A stretch of DNA of 15,720 nucleotides from Dehalococcoidia bacterium UBA1151 (lineage in GTDB: Bacteria; Chloroflexota; Dehalococcoidia; Lucifugimonadales; Lucifugimonadaceae). Positions 6,387 to 14,980 of the stretch are shown one piece after another (the stretch's first letter is position 1; each line of letters opens with the position of its first letter). A program made the translations under genes and the position numbers. The notes beneath the pieces are model-generated. The model did no database searches and had not been told where the DNA came from. It was given only the letters and a program-made list of their open reading frames with translations. The stretch lies in assembly GCA_002311865.1 (NCBI GenBank), contig DBZV01000157.1, forward strand, positions 1-15,720, in the 5' to 3' direction.

Positions 6387-7832
6387 CTAATGACGGGCTA
6401 TGGCGTAATACTCCGACCTACCCTGCGCGAAAAGATCAAGCACTTCCTTGCGATGGGAATCGGTGTAAAACTTGGCGCCGGTATTGATCCACGATAATGA
6501 TGTGTCGATTTGCTCTAAGAAATATCGCGCTGAGTCGATTGCCGCACTCGATTTGATTCCGCCAACTTCAACGTAAACCGGGCTTGTGTGCGCCCACATA
6601 GCCTGCGCAAAGCTGTCCCGGGCGCTGCTTCCGAGGCGTGCAGCGACCCACCCGTCCGATTCCACCGAGATGCCGGTCTCAAGCTTTCCATCCGTAGAGC
6701 CAGCCGGGAGGTCCTGCGATTTCACGACTTCGCCGTTTTGAATCAATTCCACGCGATCAATCGCGTAGTGAGAGTTCCACGTCACTTCAACCACAAGTTT
6801 CTCGTTGTTGCTTGCGCTGATCGTCGCTCCCGGCGGCTGGCCATTTACGCTGATGCCTATTGCCGCGCCGTTTGTGATGAATGTGTTGCCGTCGCGCAGG
6901 CCCTGAAGCCAATCGGCGTACTCAAAATCTGGGCTAGAGTGCGTGTAAACGCGATTAGCTGATGAGACGAACCAGTCGGAGCCAGTGGAGGCTGGGAGCC
7001 TTATTCCGCAGTTGAGCATGTGATACCAGAGGTCGTACTCGACATCACTCCACCACGGATCGAAGAGGTTCATCGCGTCGACCTTGCCCAGCGCGGCCGC
7101 AACTGGCGCCTCCATGCCTTGGCCGTTGTGGCACCAGATGACGATACCGCCCTGCGTCTTTGTATCGTCGCAGGCGTAAGAAAGCGGCGGGTAGTCCGGT
7201 GCAAACGCATCGACTAGCAGCCCGCGGCTCATTGGCTCGACCAGGTTCTTGATATTGAGCAGCATCACATGGCCGTAGCCAATACCGTGTGACGCGCCGG
7301 CATTGTGCCTGGTCTCTTCGCCGTTCTGGACGTAGTGGTGCGTGTCTGTGAACTGCGTCAGCATTCCCGGCGGATACTTGTTGGTGGCGTACTCTAACTC
7401 CCATCGCTTCAGTACGCTGATGGCGGTCATCCGCAAGTCTTCCACGCGCGAGTCATAGGCGAGTCGCCGGTCTGGATCCCCCTCCTTCTCATCGTAGTGA
7501 ATGTGGGTGTTTCCGGGATGCCACCCCTGCTCTGGAAGCGAACTCCAGCGGGAAAGATCGACGTCCAGTGCGATGGTGCCGTTCTTATCGGCCTCAACGG
7601 TGCTCTTCCACGGCGTGAACTCCGTACCGCGCTCGACGACGATCTGGGAGCAACCGCGGGGGATATCCAGCGCGAACTCACCATCTGAGTAGAAGAACGG
7701 ATCACCCGGACCCACTTTGAACATGGCGTCACCCGGCGCCAACACCTGGCCGCCGGGGCCGATGACCTGAACCCTCGCCTCAATCTGATCCCCGGTTGCC
7801 GAATCGGTTATCTTGCCTGTGAGTGTTGCCAT
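6387..7832 (-). CDS. CehA/McbA-family metallohydrolase (PHP-like)
   Basis: A 481-residue protein. Residues 1-95 form a carboxypeptidase-regulatory-like beta domain (MATLTGKITDSATGDQIEAR). A PHP-like hydrolase domain follows, with probable metal ligands in GNTHIHYDE (His110, His112), GEETRHNAG (171-179), GYGHVMLLN (His188), VIWCHNGQG (His235) and STGSDWF (Asp286). Relatives include CehA, a carbaryl hydrolase, but the substrate here is unknown and the name should not be taken as that activity. No signal peptide is seen. The start is set at ATG 7832, where the conserved domain begins; the 27 codons upstream to 7913 are Arg-rich and look non-coding. AGGA lies a rather distant 11 nt before it. The gene is divergent from the cupin gene, with 167 bp between them for both promoters. 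Confidence 0.8.
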   Translation of the reverse strand: MATLTGKITDSATGDQIEARVQVIGPGGQVLAPGDAMFKVGPGDPFFYSDGEFALDIPRGCSQIVVERGTEFTPWKSTVEADKNGTIALDVDLSRWSSLPEQGWHPGNTHIHYDEKEGDPDRRLAYDSRVEDLRMTAISVLKRWELEYATNKYPPGMLTQFTDTHHYVQNGEETRHNAGASHGIGYGHVMLLNIKNLVEPMSRGLLVDAFAPDYPPLSYACDDTKTQGGIVIWCHNGQGMEAPVAAALGKVDAMNLFDPWWSDVEYDLWYHMLNCGIRLPASTGSDWFVSSANRVYTHSSPDFEYADWLQGLRDGNTFITNGAAIGISVNGQPPGATISASNNEKLVVEVTWNSHYAIDRVELIQNGEVVKSQDLPAGSTDGKLETGISVESDGWVAARLGSSARDSFAQAMWAHTSPVYVEVGGIKSSAAIDSARYFLEQIDTSLSWINTGAKFYTDSHRKEVLDLFAQGRSEYYAIARH

Positions 7833-7999
7833 GTCAGCGCCATTCCTATGAACTAGCTGTTCGCGATGGGTGAAAGCGATCATGATCCTACTCCGACTTA
7901 TGGCCATTGCCACGCCATAGAAGACCGCCGACAGGGAATTAATCTCGGCCCCGCCTGTGGTAGATTCCCGCGTACTTCAGAATTACACAGGAGCTACCG

Positions 8000-8437
8000 A
8001 TGCAAGAACTTCACATTGATGATCAAGTCGAGGGCCCAATTGAACCCAGAGTGGTCAACACCGTCTCTCCCAATATGCTGCGCACGCGCGTGTCGGAGGT
8101 TTGCGAAGAGATGGGGGAGCCGAACTGGTCCAAACTGATAATTGCTGACGAGCGGAATTTTGTGACGCTCATCGCCAATAAGCCGGGGACCGGGAACAGG
8201 CCTCATTGGCACCGCGAATTCGATGAGTACTGGGTGGTGATGGAAGGCACGTTACAGTGGGAGCTGACCGGCGGGACCACCATCGTGGCGGAGAAGGACG
8301 ATATCGTGTTTGTGCCGCGCGGCTCTGTCCACCATATCCAGAACATCGGCGATGGGCGTTCGCTGAGGCTCGCAATTGCGTTGCCACCAGCAGAACATGT
8401 GTGGACCGACTGTGCTGAGTGCGGATTCAAAGCGTAG
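8000..8437 (+). CDS. Single-domain cupin protein
   Basis: A 145-residue protein with both cupin motifs. Motif 1 is GNRPHWHREFDEYWVVMEG (His69, His71 and Glu76 as metal ligands); motif 2 is PRGSVHHIQNIG (His111 or His112). It should form a small metal-binding beta barrel, acting as an isomerase, dioxygenase or binding protein; sequence alone does not say which. ATG 8000 has AGGAG at 6-nt spacing. It is the first gene of a plus-strand operon with two enolase-superfamily genes, 51 nt ahead of the first. A role on the same sugar-acid or hydroxy-acid substrate is likely but inferred. Confidence 0.85.
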   Translation: MQELHIDDQVEGPIEPRVVNTVSPNMLRTRVSEVCEEMGEPNWSKLIIADERNFVTLIANKPGTGNRPHWHREFDEYWVVMEGTLQWELTGGTTIVAEKDDIVFVPRGSVHHIQNIGDGRSLRLAIALPPAEHVWTDCAECGFKA

Positions 8438-8488
8438 GTATTCAGACGAGGACCAGTAGCGAACCCCGTAAAGTGACGAAGGTTGACC

Positions 8489-9700
8489 GTGGCTAACTCC
8501 AGCCGGATTACACAGATCGAAACTCTCACACACCCTGATTATCCAAAGGTGGTGTGGGTCAACCTGACAACGGACGATGGCGTAACCGGGCACGGGGAGA
8601 CGTCGTTTGGGCCGGAGGCGGTTGAGGCGTTCATCCACAATGACGTTGCACCCTATCTCCTTGGCAAGGATCCAGATCGGCTGGATCGCCACTGGCGTGA
8701 AATCAACCGGCTGGGAATGACGCACCGCTCGCGTGGCGTTGAGATGCGGGTGCTTTCGGGCGTGGACATGGCCCTCTGGGATCTCTTCGCCCGGCGCAAT
8801 CACTTGCCACTTTACCAGGTGCTGGGCGGCCTGACGCGCGAGAAGATTCGTGTCTACAACACATGCGCCGGCTACGCGTACGGTGTGAAGAGATTGGGAC
8901 GCGGTGAGCCGGGTTCGATCGAGCATCGGCCTGATCAGCCATACGAAGATCATCACGCGTTTATGACCGACGCTGGCAAGCTGGCCGAGGACCTTCTCGG
9001 CGAGGGCGTTACGGCGATGAAGATCTGGCCCTTCGACCAGTTCGTTAGCAAAACCAACGGCCAGTACATCTCGCTGGAGGAGGTAGATGAGGGTCTGGAG
9101 CCATTCCGGAAGATCAGAGCTGCCGTTGGTGACCGGATGGATATTGCGCTGGAGATGCACTCTCTTTGGAACCTGCCCAGCGCAATTCGAATTGCTCAAG
9201 CTGTGGAGCCGTATCAGCCCATGTGGTACGAGGATCCGGTGCGTATGGACAACATCGATACCCTGGCCGACTTCCGCAAACAGGTGCGTGAGCCGGTTAC
9301 AGCGTCGGAGATGATCTCCACGCGCTGGCACTTCCGCGAAATGTTCGAACGAAAAGCGATGGACATCTGCATGTTCGATATCTCATGGGTCGGCGGCATT
9401 TCCGAGGCCCGGCGAATCGCCTCCATGGCAGAGGTATACAACCTGCCAACCGCGCCGCACGACTGCGTTGGACCCATAACTCTGATGTTCAGCATCCACC
9501 TGAGCCTGAACATGCCGAACTCGTTCCTGCAGGAGACGGTGCGGGCGTACAACGCAACGTGGTACCGGGAGATTGTGCAGAGACTGGCGCCAATGGATAA
9601 CGGCCACTTCCTGCCACCGGAAGGCGACGGCATTGGCACAGAATTCCTGCCATCGTTCCTTGCAGACAGCAACCTGATCAGAGAGGTGTCGACACTGTGA
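8489..9700 (+). CDS. Enolase-superfamily (mandelate racemase/MLE-type) enzyme, copy 1
   Basis: A 403-residue enzyme with an N-terminal capping domain (about 1-125) and a TIM barrel. Likely metal ligands are Glu222 (ALEMHS), Glu248 (MWYEDP) and Glu274 (TASE). Lys178 in AMKIWPFD occupies the KxK position, but the second Lys is Trp180. Asp297 and His324 (APHDCVGP) are the expected general-base dyad, and His224 in EMH may also act in catalysis. This points to a dehydratase or racemase of hydroxy or sugar acids; the substrate is not determinable. The start is placed at GTG 8489, with GAAGG 6 nt upstream, rather than TTG 8483. Its stop overlaps the GTG start of the next paralogue by 4 bp, so the two are translationally coupled. 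Confidence 0.9.
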   Translation: MANSSRITQIETLTHPDYPKVVWVNLTTDDGVTGHGETSFGPEAVEAFIHNDVAPYLLGKDPDRLDRHWREINRLGMTHRSRGVEMRVLSGVDMALWDLFARRNHLPLYQVLGGLTREKIRVYNTCAGYAYGVKRLGRGEPGSIEHRPDQPYEDHHAFMTDAGKLAEDLLGEGVTAMKIWPFDQFVSKTNGQYISLEEVDEGLEPFRKIRAAVGDRMDIALEMHSLWNLPSAIRIAQAVEPYQPMWYEDPVRMDNIDTLADFRKQVREPVTASEMISTRWHFREMFERKAMDICMFDISWVGGISEARRIASMAEVYNLPTAPHDCVGPITLMFSIHLSLNMPNSFLQETVRAYNATWYREIVQRLAPMDNGHFLPPEGDGIGTEFLPSFLADSNLIREVSTL

Positions 9701-10950
9701 AGATCACCTCAATTGATACGATTCTGAACGCTGAGTACCCGGCGCTTACCTGGGTGCAGATTCACACCGATGACGGGGTCACTGGACTTGGTGAAACATC
9801 GTTTGGTGTGGAGGCCGTTGAGGCGCTGATACACGCTGACTTTGCTCCCTATCTGATTGGCAAAGATCCACTCCACATCGAGGCGCACTGGACCAATATC
9901 CGGAACATGACGGGCGCCGATCTGACACGAAGCGCCGAGATGCGGGCAATATCGGCGATCGACGTAGCACTGTGGGACATCTTCGGTCAGGCGACGGGCC
10001 AACCCATTCACCAACTGCTGGGCGGTCCGTCACGTGAGCGCGTGATGATCTACAACACTTGCGCTGGCTATCGGTACGGCATGCGCACCTCGGGATCTGG
10101 CGAGGATTACACCGCGGATTCTGGTGAGACCGCCTTGAACCTGTCCGGGAACGTCGCTCAATCCGGAGACGAGGGTCCGTATGAGGACATGCGGGCGTTC
10201 CTGAACAACGCCGACGACCTTGCGGAAAGCCTCCTTTCGGAGGGCATCACCGCGATGAAAATTTGGCCGTTCGACCAGTTCTACGATGAAACAGATGGCC
10301 AGCGTATATCGCTGGAGAATCTAAAGAAGGGCATTGAGCCGTTCGACAAAATTCGCAAGCGCGTCGGGAACAAGATTCAGATTGCGGCGGAGATGCACTC
10401 GCTATGGTCGATGCCTGCGATATTGCGCATCGCACACGCCCTTGAAGAGTACGATTTGATGTGGATTGAGGACGCCATCCCCATGAACAACATGGATGCG
10501 CTGGCCGACTTCCGCTCAAAGGTCAACATTCCGATCTGCGCCAGTGAGACCATCGCCACCCGTGAGGCATTTCGGGAGATGTTCGAGCGCCGTGCAACCG
10601 ACATCTGCATGCTAGATATCACGTGGTGCGGCGGAATATCCGAGGCGAAGAAGATAGCCACTATGGCGGAGTCATACAAGCTCCCCGTGGCCCCGCACGA
10701 CTGCACCGGCCCGGTGACGCTGATGGCCGGGGTGCACCTGACGATCAACCTGCCCAACGGCTTCATCCAGGAGACGGTACGGGCTTACAACTCCGGCTGG
10801 TACCCAACCATCGTGGACCGCATGCCAGATATCGAGTTTGGTGAGGTAGCTGCGCCGACGGAACCCGGCCTGGGAATGGCACTGAGGCCTGAAGTCTTCA
10901 CCGACCCACGCACGTCAATAAGAAAGTCAGACGCGAAGACGATCGTGTGA
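9697..10950 (+). CDS. Enolase-superfamily (mandelate racemase/MLE-type) enzyme, copy 2
   Basis: A 417-residue close paralogue of the preceding gene. Shared signatures are YNTCAGY, AMKIWPFDQF, EMHSLW, APHDC-GP and QETVRAYN. The inferred catalytic set is the same: Lys188 with Trp190, Glu232-x-His234, Glu258, Glu284, Asp307 and His334. The main difference is a longer insert at about 130-160, rich in Gly, Ser, Glu and Asp (SGSGEDYTADSGE), before the PYED segment. It lies early in the barrel and may shape the active-site mouth. GTG 9697 overlaps the previous stop codon in a GTGA junction, with GAGAGG about 10 nt upstream. Tandem duplication with divergent specificity, or a hetero-oligomer, are both possible. 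Confidence 0.9.
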   Translation: MKITSIDTILNAEYPALTWVQIHTDDGVTGLGETSFGVEAVEALIHADFAPYLIGKDPLHIEAHWTNIRNMTGADLTRSAEMRAISAIDVALWDIFGQATGQPIHQLLGGPSRERVMIYNTCAGYRYGMRTSGSGEDYTADSGETALNLSGNVAQSGDEGPYEDMRAFLNNADDLAESLLSEGITAMKIWPFDQFYDETDGQRISLENLKKGIEPFDKIRKRVGNKIQIAAEMHSLWSMPAILRIAHALEEYDLMWIEDAIPMNNMDALADFRSKVNIPICASETIATREAFREMFERRATDICMLDITWCGGISEAKKIATMAESYKLPVAPHDCTGPVTLMAGVHLTINLPNGFIQETVRAYNSGWYPTIVDRMPDIEFGEVAAPTEPGLGMALRPEVFTDPRTSIRKSDAKTIV

Positions 10951-10955
10951 TTCGG

Positions 10956-10991
10956 TTTGCCCCTTCTCCCCATGGAGAGTGGGCGGGCAAA
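10956..10991. terminator. Nested hairpin between convergent genes (possible bidirectional terminator)
   Basis: An outer 7-bp stem, TTTGCCC with GGGCAAA, encloses an inner 6-bp stem, TTCTCC with GGAGAG (one G-T), around loop CCAT. It starts 5 nt after the stop of the enolase copy 2 gene and ends 1 nt before the stop of the convergent aminotransferase gene. T-runs are poor on both sides, so it may act by blocking read-through rather than as a classical terminator. Confidence 0.45.
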
Positions 10992-10992
10992 G

Positions 10993-12243
10993 CTAAAACC
11001 GCAGATTCAGCGCGGCCAGCCTGCTGCCCAGCAACTTCATCAGCTCATCTTCTTCCGCTTCGCCATCGGCGTCGTAGGTGGCGGAGAAGCGGAGGAATGC
11101 TCCGGCGTCATCCCAGGGGACTGTGAGGATTCCGGCTTCGCTGATGAAGTGGTTCGTAGCCTCTTCTGCCGATGCGAACTTCACTGAGTCACCCGCACCG
11201 ACGGGGTTCTGTGCGTATAAGAAGTAGGTTCCGCCGGGCATCTTGCAGTCGAAACCAGCCGCGTTGAGAACTGTCACCAACTTCTCGAGGCGTCGTTGGT
11301 ACTTCGCCTGGACGTCCTGGTAGATGGACGCATCACCAAGCGCGACTGCGGCGGCTTTCTGGATTGGGATGAACTGCCCTGAGTCTGTATTGTCTTTGAT
11401 ATCGGCGAACGCGCTGACTACCGTTGAGTTTCCGCAGACCCAGCCAATTCTCCAACCGATCATGTTGAAGCCCTTGGAGAGCGAATGGACCTCAACGCCC
11501 ACCTCTTTCGCACCATCCACCGCAAGGAAGCTCAGCGGCTCTTGCTCATAACTCAGGAGCCCGTGAGCCGCGTCGTGAACTATGGTGATATTGTTCTGCA
11601 GCGCGAACTCGATGACATCCTTGAACCATCCTTCCGTGGCGATCGCACCGGTGGGGCTGTTGGGGTAGTTGAGCACCATCATCTTGGCGCGTTTGAGGAC
11701 GTCGGCAGGGATCGATGCCAGGTCTGGGAGGAAGGCGTTCTCCACCAATAGCGGCAGCTTGTGGACCTCACCGCCCAGGTAGGCCGAGTAGGTGCCGGCC
11801 ACCGGGTACCCGGGCACTGTCATGAGAGTCACGTCACCGGGATTGATAAACGCCATTGGCAGCATAGCCAGCGCAGGCTTGGAGCCGATGGAGTGGTTGA
11901 TCTCTGAGTCGGGGTAGATATCCACGCCGTACGCCGCCGACATGAAACTGGCAGCCGCAGTCTTGAACTCATCGATGCCGTTATCGGCATAGCCGCGATT
12001 TTCCGGCTGGCTCGCCTCATGAGTCAGCGTTGCACGCACAGATGGCGCTGCCATTTCGTCGTTCTCGCCAACGCCAAGGTTGATCAGGAGCCGGTCCGGC
12101 TTATCCCGCTCAGCGGCCTGCCGGGCGCGTTTAATCTTTTCGAACTTGTAAATCTCGTCTGAAAGTCCGTACTGTTCACCGCCTATACGGTCGGCGAAAA
12201 GGCTGCGTACGTGGGCATCATTGTTATTTGGGATATTTGGCAT
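10993..12243 (-). CDS. dapL: PLP-dependent aminotransferase, DapL (LL-diaminopimelate) type
   Basis: A 416-residue fold-type I aminotransferase. Features are FADRIGG (16-22), IYKFEKIKRA (31-40), LGVGENDEMA (56-65), GSKPALAMLP (120-129), YPNSPTGA (193-200), the VHDAAH segment (222-227) and SLSKGFNMIGWRIGW with the PLP lysine at Lys257. The N-terminal ADRIGG...YKFEKIKRA block is typical of the DapL branch, which converts tetrahydrodipicolinate plus glutamate to LL-diaminopimelate in lysine and cell-wall synthesis. GENDEMA in place of the GEPDE I expect suggests some divergence, so another amino acid is possible. ATG 12243 lacks a clear ribosome binding site. It lies 41 nt downstream of the Gfo/Idh/MocA gene on the same strand. 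Confidence 0.8.
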   Translation of the reverse strand: MPNIPNNNDAHVRSLFADRIGGEQYGLSDEIYKFEKIKRARQAAERDKPDRLLINLGVGENDEMAAPSVRATLTHEASQPENRGYADNGIDEFKTAAASFMSAAYGVDIYPDSEINHSIGSKPALAMLPMAFINPGDVTLMTVPGYPVAGTYSAYLGGEVHKLPLLVENAFLPDLASIPADVLKRAKMMVLNYPNSPTGAIATEGWFKDVIEFALQNNITIVHDAAHGLLSYEQEPLSFLAVDGAKEVGVEVHSLSKGFNMIGWRIGWVCGNSTVVSAFADIKDNTDSGQFIPIQKAAAVALGDASIYQDVQAKYQRRLEKLVTVLNAAGFDCKMPGGTYFLYAQNPVGAGDSVKFASAEEATNHFISEAGILTVPWDDAGAFLRFSATYDADGEAEEDELMKLLGSRLAALNLRF

Positions 12244-12284
12244 CCAAGGATTTTAGCGCAGTGATCAGCGGCGGATGAAGTCCC

Positions 12285-13220
12285 CTATTCTGTGTGGCTC
12301 AATAATTGCTCGCCGAGTGCGATGGTCTTGACTGCGTCGGATATGTCACATCCCGGGCTGAAATCCGCACCAGAGCGCAGACAGTCGGCGAAGTGCCGAT
12401 TTTGCAATTCCCAGCTTCGGGCCTCCGAGTCCGGCTTCAATTCCTGGCGCTCGCCATCCACCAGTAACCACCCCTCAGACACACCTTCGAGGTAGGCCGA
12501 TATGCCATCGCCATGAATCTCGTACCGCTCCAGCCGTCCGCCGGTTGTGTAGTTGGCGGTGAACTGAGCAACGATGCCGTTCTCGAACATGATCATCGCT
12601 GCGTGAACGTCCCGATATTGAATTCGTCGCCTGGCAGCGTGGGCAGATACGGTGGCTACCTCCGAGTCGGCAATATGGCGAAGGATATCGAAGGTGTGAA
12701 TCGGCGATTCAAACACGAGCGCATCGAGCATATCCTCGCTGAGTCCACGGCCAAAAAACTCGGCCGGGTCCTTGTGAAACTCACCGACAAGCTGCCGAAT
12801 GGGGCCTCGCCCTCTTACGGCCCTGACACCGGCAGTAATCCAGGGATTGAATCGCCGATCGAGCCCCACCATTACGCGAGCTCCACTTTTTGCGGCCAAA
12901 TCTGCCAACTCAGAAACCTCTTCCGTTGTGATGCCTGGTGGCTTCTCGACGAGAGTATCGATCCCGCGCTCAACCGAGGGTTTGGCTGCCACCACGTTGA
13001 GGTGAGGAGGCGCAGCAACCACTATAGCCTCGAGGTCGTGTTGGTCGAGCATCATCTCGGTGTCGGCATATCCATGGTCGATTCCAAATTCCTCCATCAC
13101 GCTCTGCCGAGCCAATTCGACAGGATCCGAAACCGCTACTAGTTCGACACCGTCAATTTCATGGAATGCTCGGACGTGATGAACCGCCCGTCTGCCTGCG
13201 CCTACGAACCCAACACGCAA
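12285..13220 (-). CDS. Gfo/Idh/MocA-family NAD(P)-dependent oxidoreductase
   Basis: A 311-residue protein with an N-terminal Rossmann fold (VGFVGAGRRAVHH, glycines at 4, 7 and 9). The family's EKP motif (VEKPPGI) is at 92-94, and the probable catalytic His175 lies in ESPIHTFDILRH. Such enzymes oxidise or reduce sugars, inositols or their derivatives at a hydroxyl carbon; the substrate is unknown. The start is set at TTG 13220, since AGGGGAG lies 8 nt before it; an earlier TTG at 13238 would place that ribosome binding site inside the coding sequence. A promoter candidate lies just upstream. It heads a short minus-strand unit with the DapL-type gene, and may serve the same catabolic theme as the enolase-superfamily genes nearby. 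Confidence 0.85.
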   Translation of the reverse strand: MRVGFVGAGRRAVHHVRAFHEIDGVELVAVSDPVELARQSVMEEFGIDHGYADTEMMLDQHDLEAIVVAAPPHLNVVAAKPSVERGIDTLVEKPPGITTEEVSELADLAAKSGARVMVGLDRRFNPWITAGVRAVRGRGPIRQLVGEFHKDPAEFFGRGLSEDMLDALVFESPIHTFDILRHIADSEVATVSAHAARRRIQYRDVHAAMIMFENGIVAQFTANYTTGGRLERYEIHGDGISAYLEGVSEGWLLVDGERQELKPDSEARSWELQNRHFADCLRSGADFSPGCDISDAVKTIALGEQLLSHTE

Positions 13221-13259
13221 ATTCTGGACTCCCCTCAAGCTGGATAGCTCCGCAGCAGT

Positions 13260-13288
13260 ATTATGGGCGAGATGGCCATCACTGTCCC
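13260..13288 (-). promoter_or_regulatory. Putative promoter of the oxidoreductase gene
   Basis: On the minus strand GGGACA (13288-13283; 4 of 6) and CATAAT (13265-13260; 5 of 6) are 17 bp apart. The -10 box lies about 40 nt before TTG 13220, giving a leader of roughly 30 nt. Confidence 0.4.
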
Positions 13289-13614
13289 GGGCTGACTGGG
13301 GGATACGCGATTAGGCCCGGAATGGTTACTCCATGCCGGACCCGAATATACTGCATTTGAGGGCTACGCGAGGGCCGGGATCAACACCGCATTGTCCCTT
13401 AGCTGGCATGAATGCAATCTCCACAGGGAGAATAAACCAGCAGATTGTCCGTGGCAAACAGGGGCGCACCCAATGTTGCGAATCAACGCGATACACGCAT
13501 AGTGGCTGAGCCAGCTCGAATTATGAACGGCCCACCTTCGAGGACCTCAGGACGCCTAATCGAGAATCGCGACGACGCAAGGGAGCCTCGCCACACCCGC
13601 TCCAGAGTGATTTC
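13289..13614. other. Intergenic stretch with no recognised feature
   Basis: This 326-bp stretch lies between the oxidoreductase promoter and the 3' end of the third enolase-superfamily gene. I find no ORF with a good ribosome binding site, no tRNA-like structure, no strong hairpin with a T-run and no repeat. It may be decayed coding sequence or a regulatory region. Confidence 0.5.
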
Positions 13615-14832
13615 CTAATCGAAGAAGTCAGCGTCCTCCGGGCGCAGGTACTGCTTTGCAGCATCCACGTCGAAGTGGATTCCGAGGCCGGGGGTGTCCC
13701 AGACCTCGATGTGCGAGTCCTTCACGATGGGGTTGGGTAGGCCAACGATGATGTCGTTCCACCACGATGGTTTGCCCGACGGTAGTTCAAATGCGATGTA
13801 GTTGTCTGGCATTGTTGCGGAGACTTGTACCAGTGCTGCAAGACCGATCAGCCCATCGCCAGTGCCGTGTGGCGCCATGAGAATTCCGTGCATGTCTGCG
13901 AACTCTGCGATCCACTTGAGCTCAGCGATACCGCCGACGTCAAACGGGTCAGGACCAAGCACGTCAACTGCATGCTGCTCGACCAGTTCCTTGAAGTTGT
14001 TGCGCAGGTAGATCTGCTCGCCCGTGTGGATGGGTGTGGACGTGTTCGGTGTGACCTGAAGGAACAGCTCTGGCGTAACGTACGGGGTATAGTCGCCGGT
14101 CATGGTGTCTTCCATCCACATCAGGTTGAACGGCTCCAACGCCTGTGCAAGTTTTAGCGTATCCGGCACGGTGAGGCCGGGGCCGCAGTCGAGCGCGAGG
14201 CCAACCTCATCGCCCAAAACCTCTTTCATCGCGGCCACGCACTCGATGGTGAAGTTCAGACCACTCTCGGTTAGCTTGCCCCGGTTGGGGTAGCGACCGT
14301 CGAACTCATACTCCCCAGACTTCTCCCGCTCCTGGTACTCGCCGTAGTAGTAGTTCGGAATATCCCGCGGCATGCGGCTGTGGAACGTGACGCCTTGCTT
14401 GATGATCGAGAAGTTTTCCGGCTGGTCCTTCATCCACTGCATGTTTTCGGCGAAAGACTCCGGAGAATAGTTAATGACCTCTTTACGCTTGCTGCCGTTG
14501 TAGACCCTCACTCGATCTCGAATCTTGCCGCCAAGCAGCTTGTGAATGGGTAGGCCTGCGGCCTTGCCAGCAATGTCCCACAGCGCGACCTCAATGGCAC
14601 TCACCGCCGAACCCCATGGCTTGAAGGCGCCCATGCGCCGGATGTTTAGCATCACCCGCTCGACGTTAGTGGGGTCCATGCCGATGATGGCGCCCTTGTA
14701 AAACTCGATATGCCACTTGAGGTAGTGCTTGGCCGTCTCAGCCGCGCCCAGTCCGTCGATGCCTTCGTCGGTAATGATCCGAACCACCGGGTTCTGCCCG
14801 ATGATTGCAACTTTCATATCGGTGATCTTCAT
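13615..14832 (-). CDS. Enolase-superfamily (mandelate racemase-type) enzyme, third and divergent member
   Basis: A 405-residue enzyme with the canonical metal triad: Asp215 (LALDCGPG), Glu241 (MWMEDT) and Glu272 (HTGEQ). It has His322 in MAPHGTGDGLIG and Asp298 in DPFDVGGI as likely base residues, and Lys145 in IIKQG. It differs from copies 1 and 2, which use ExH at the first ligand position and share other signatures, so it is not part of that recent duplication. A Tyr- and Glu-rich loop (NYYYGEYQEREKSGEYEF, about 160-177) is notable. It is probably an acid-sugar dehydratase or related enzyme, exact substrate unknown. ATG 14832 has GGAG at 8-nt spacing. The frame stays open far upstream to 15630, but that part crosses a repeat element and the divergent gene and is not coding. 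Confidence 0.9.
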   Translation of the reverse strand: MKITDMKVAIIGQNPVVRIITDEGIDGLGAAETAKHYLKWHIEFYKGAIIGMDPTNVERVMLNIRRMGAFKPWGSAVSAIEVALWDIAGKAAGLPIHKLLGGKIRDRVRVYNGSKRKEVINYSPESFAENMQWMKDQPENFSIIKQGVTFHSRMPRDIPNYYYGEYQEREKSGEYEFDGRYPNRGKLTESGLNFTIECVAAMKEVLGDEVGLALDCGPGLTVPDTLKLAQALEPFNLMWMEDTMTGDYTPYVTPELFLQVTPNTSTPIHTGEQIYLRNNFKELVEQHAVDVLGPDPFDVGGIAELKWIAEFADMHGILMAPHGTGDGLIGLAALVQVSATMPDNYIAFELPSGKPSWWNDIIVGLPNPIVKDSHIEVWDTPGLGIHFDVDAAKQYLRPEDADFFD

Positions 14833-14884
14833 GGAGGGTGCTCCGCAGATTGCGTTGTTGAGATAGCGACTTTGCGTGGGCGGA

Positions 14885-14913
14885 ATGATGGGCGCATGGG
14901 GCGTGATTGGCAA
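14885..14913 (-). promoter_or_regulatory. Weak promoter candidate for the third enolase-superfamily gene
   Basis: On the minus strand TTGCCA (14913-14908; 5 of 6) and CATCAT (14890-14885; 4 of 6) have a 17-bp spacer, with the -10 about 52 nt before ATG 14832. The -10 match is poor. Confidence 0.25.
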
Positions 14914-14980
14914 GTGGGAGTGTGGTTGGTTCTGTACACTCACGCTCGAACGCAACCGACGCAGCCATCTCGCAAACAGC

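Noticed and set aside
7853..7865. LexA-like box GAAC-N5-GTTC upstream of the CehA-type gene
   Set aside because: Known boxes of this type have GAAC-N4-GTTC spacing; here the centre is one base longer, and it lies within the putative leader rather than at a visible promoter.
7833..7999. Promoters in the divergent region between the CehA-type and cupin genes
   Set aside because: At least one promoter must be here, but I found no hexamer pair with both good matches and 16-18 bp spacing on either strand, so none is reported.
8252..9331. Long minus-strand ORF (359 codons)
   Set aside because: It is antisense to the cupin and enolase copy 1 genes, whose plus-strand products have clear family motifs; the antisense translation shows none.
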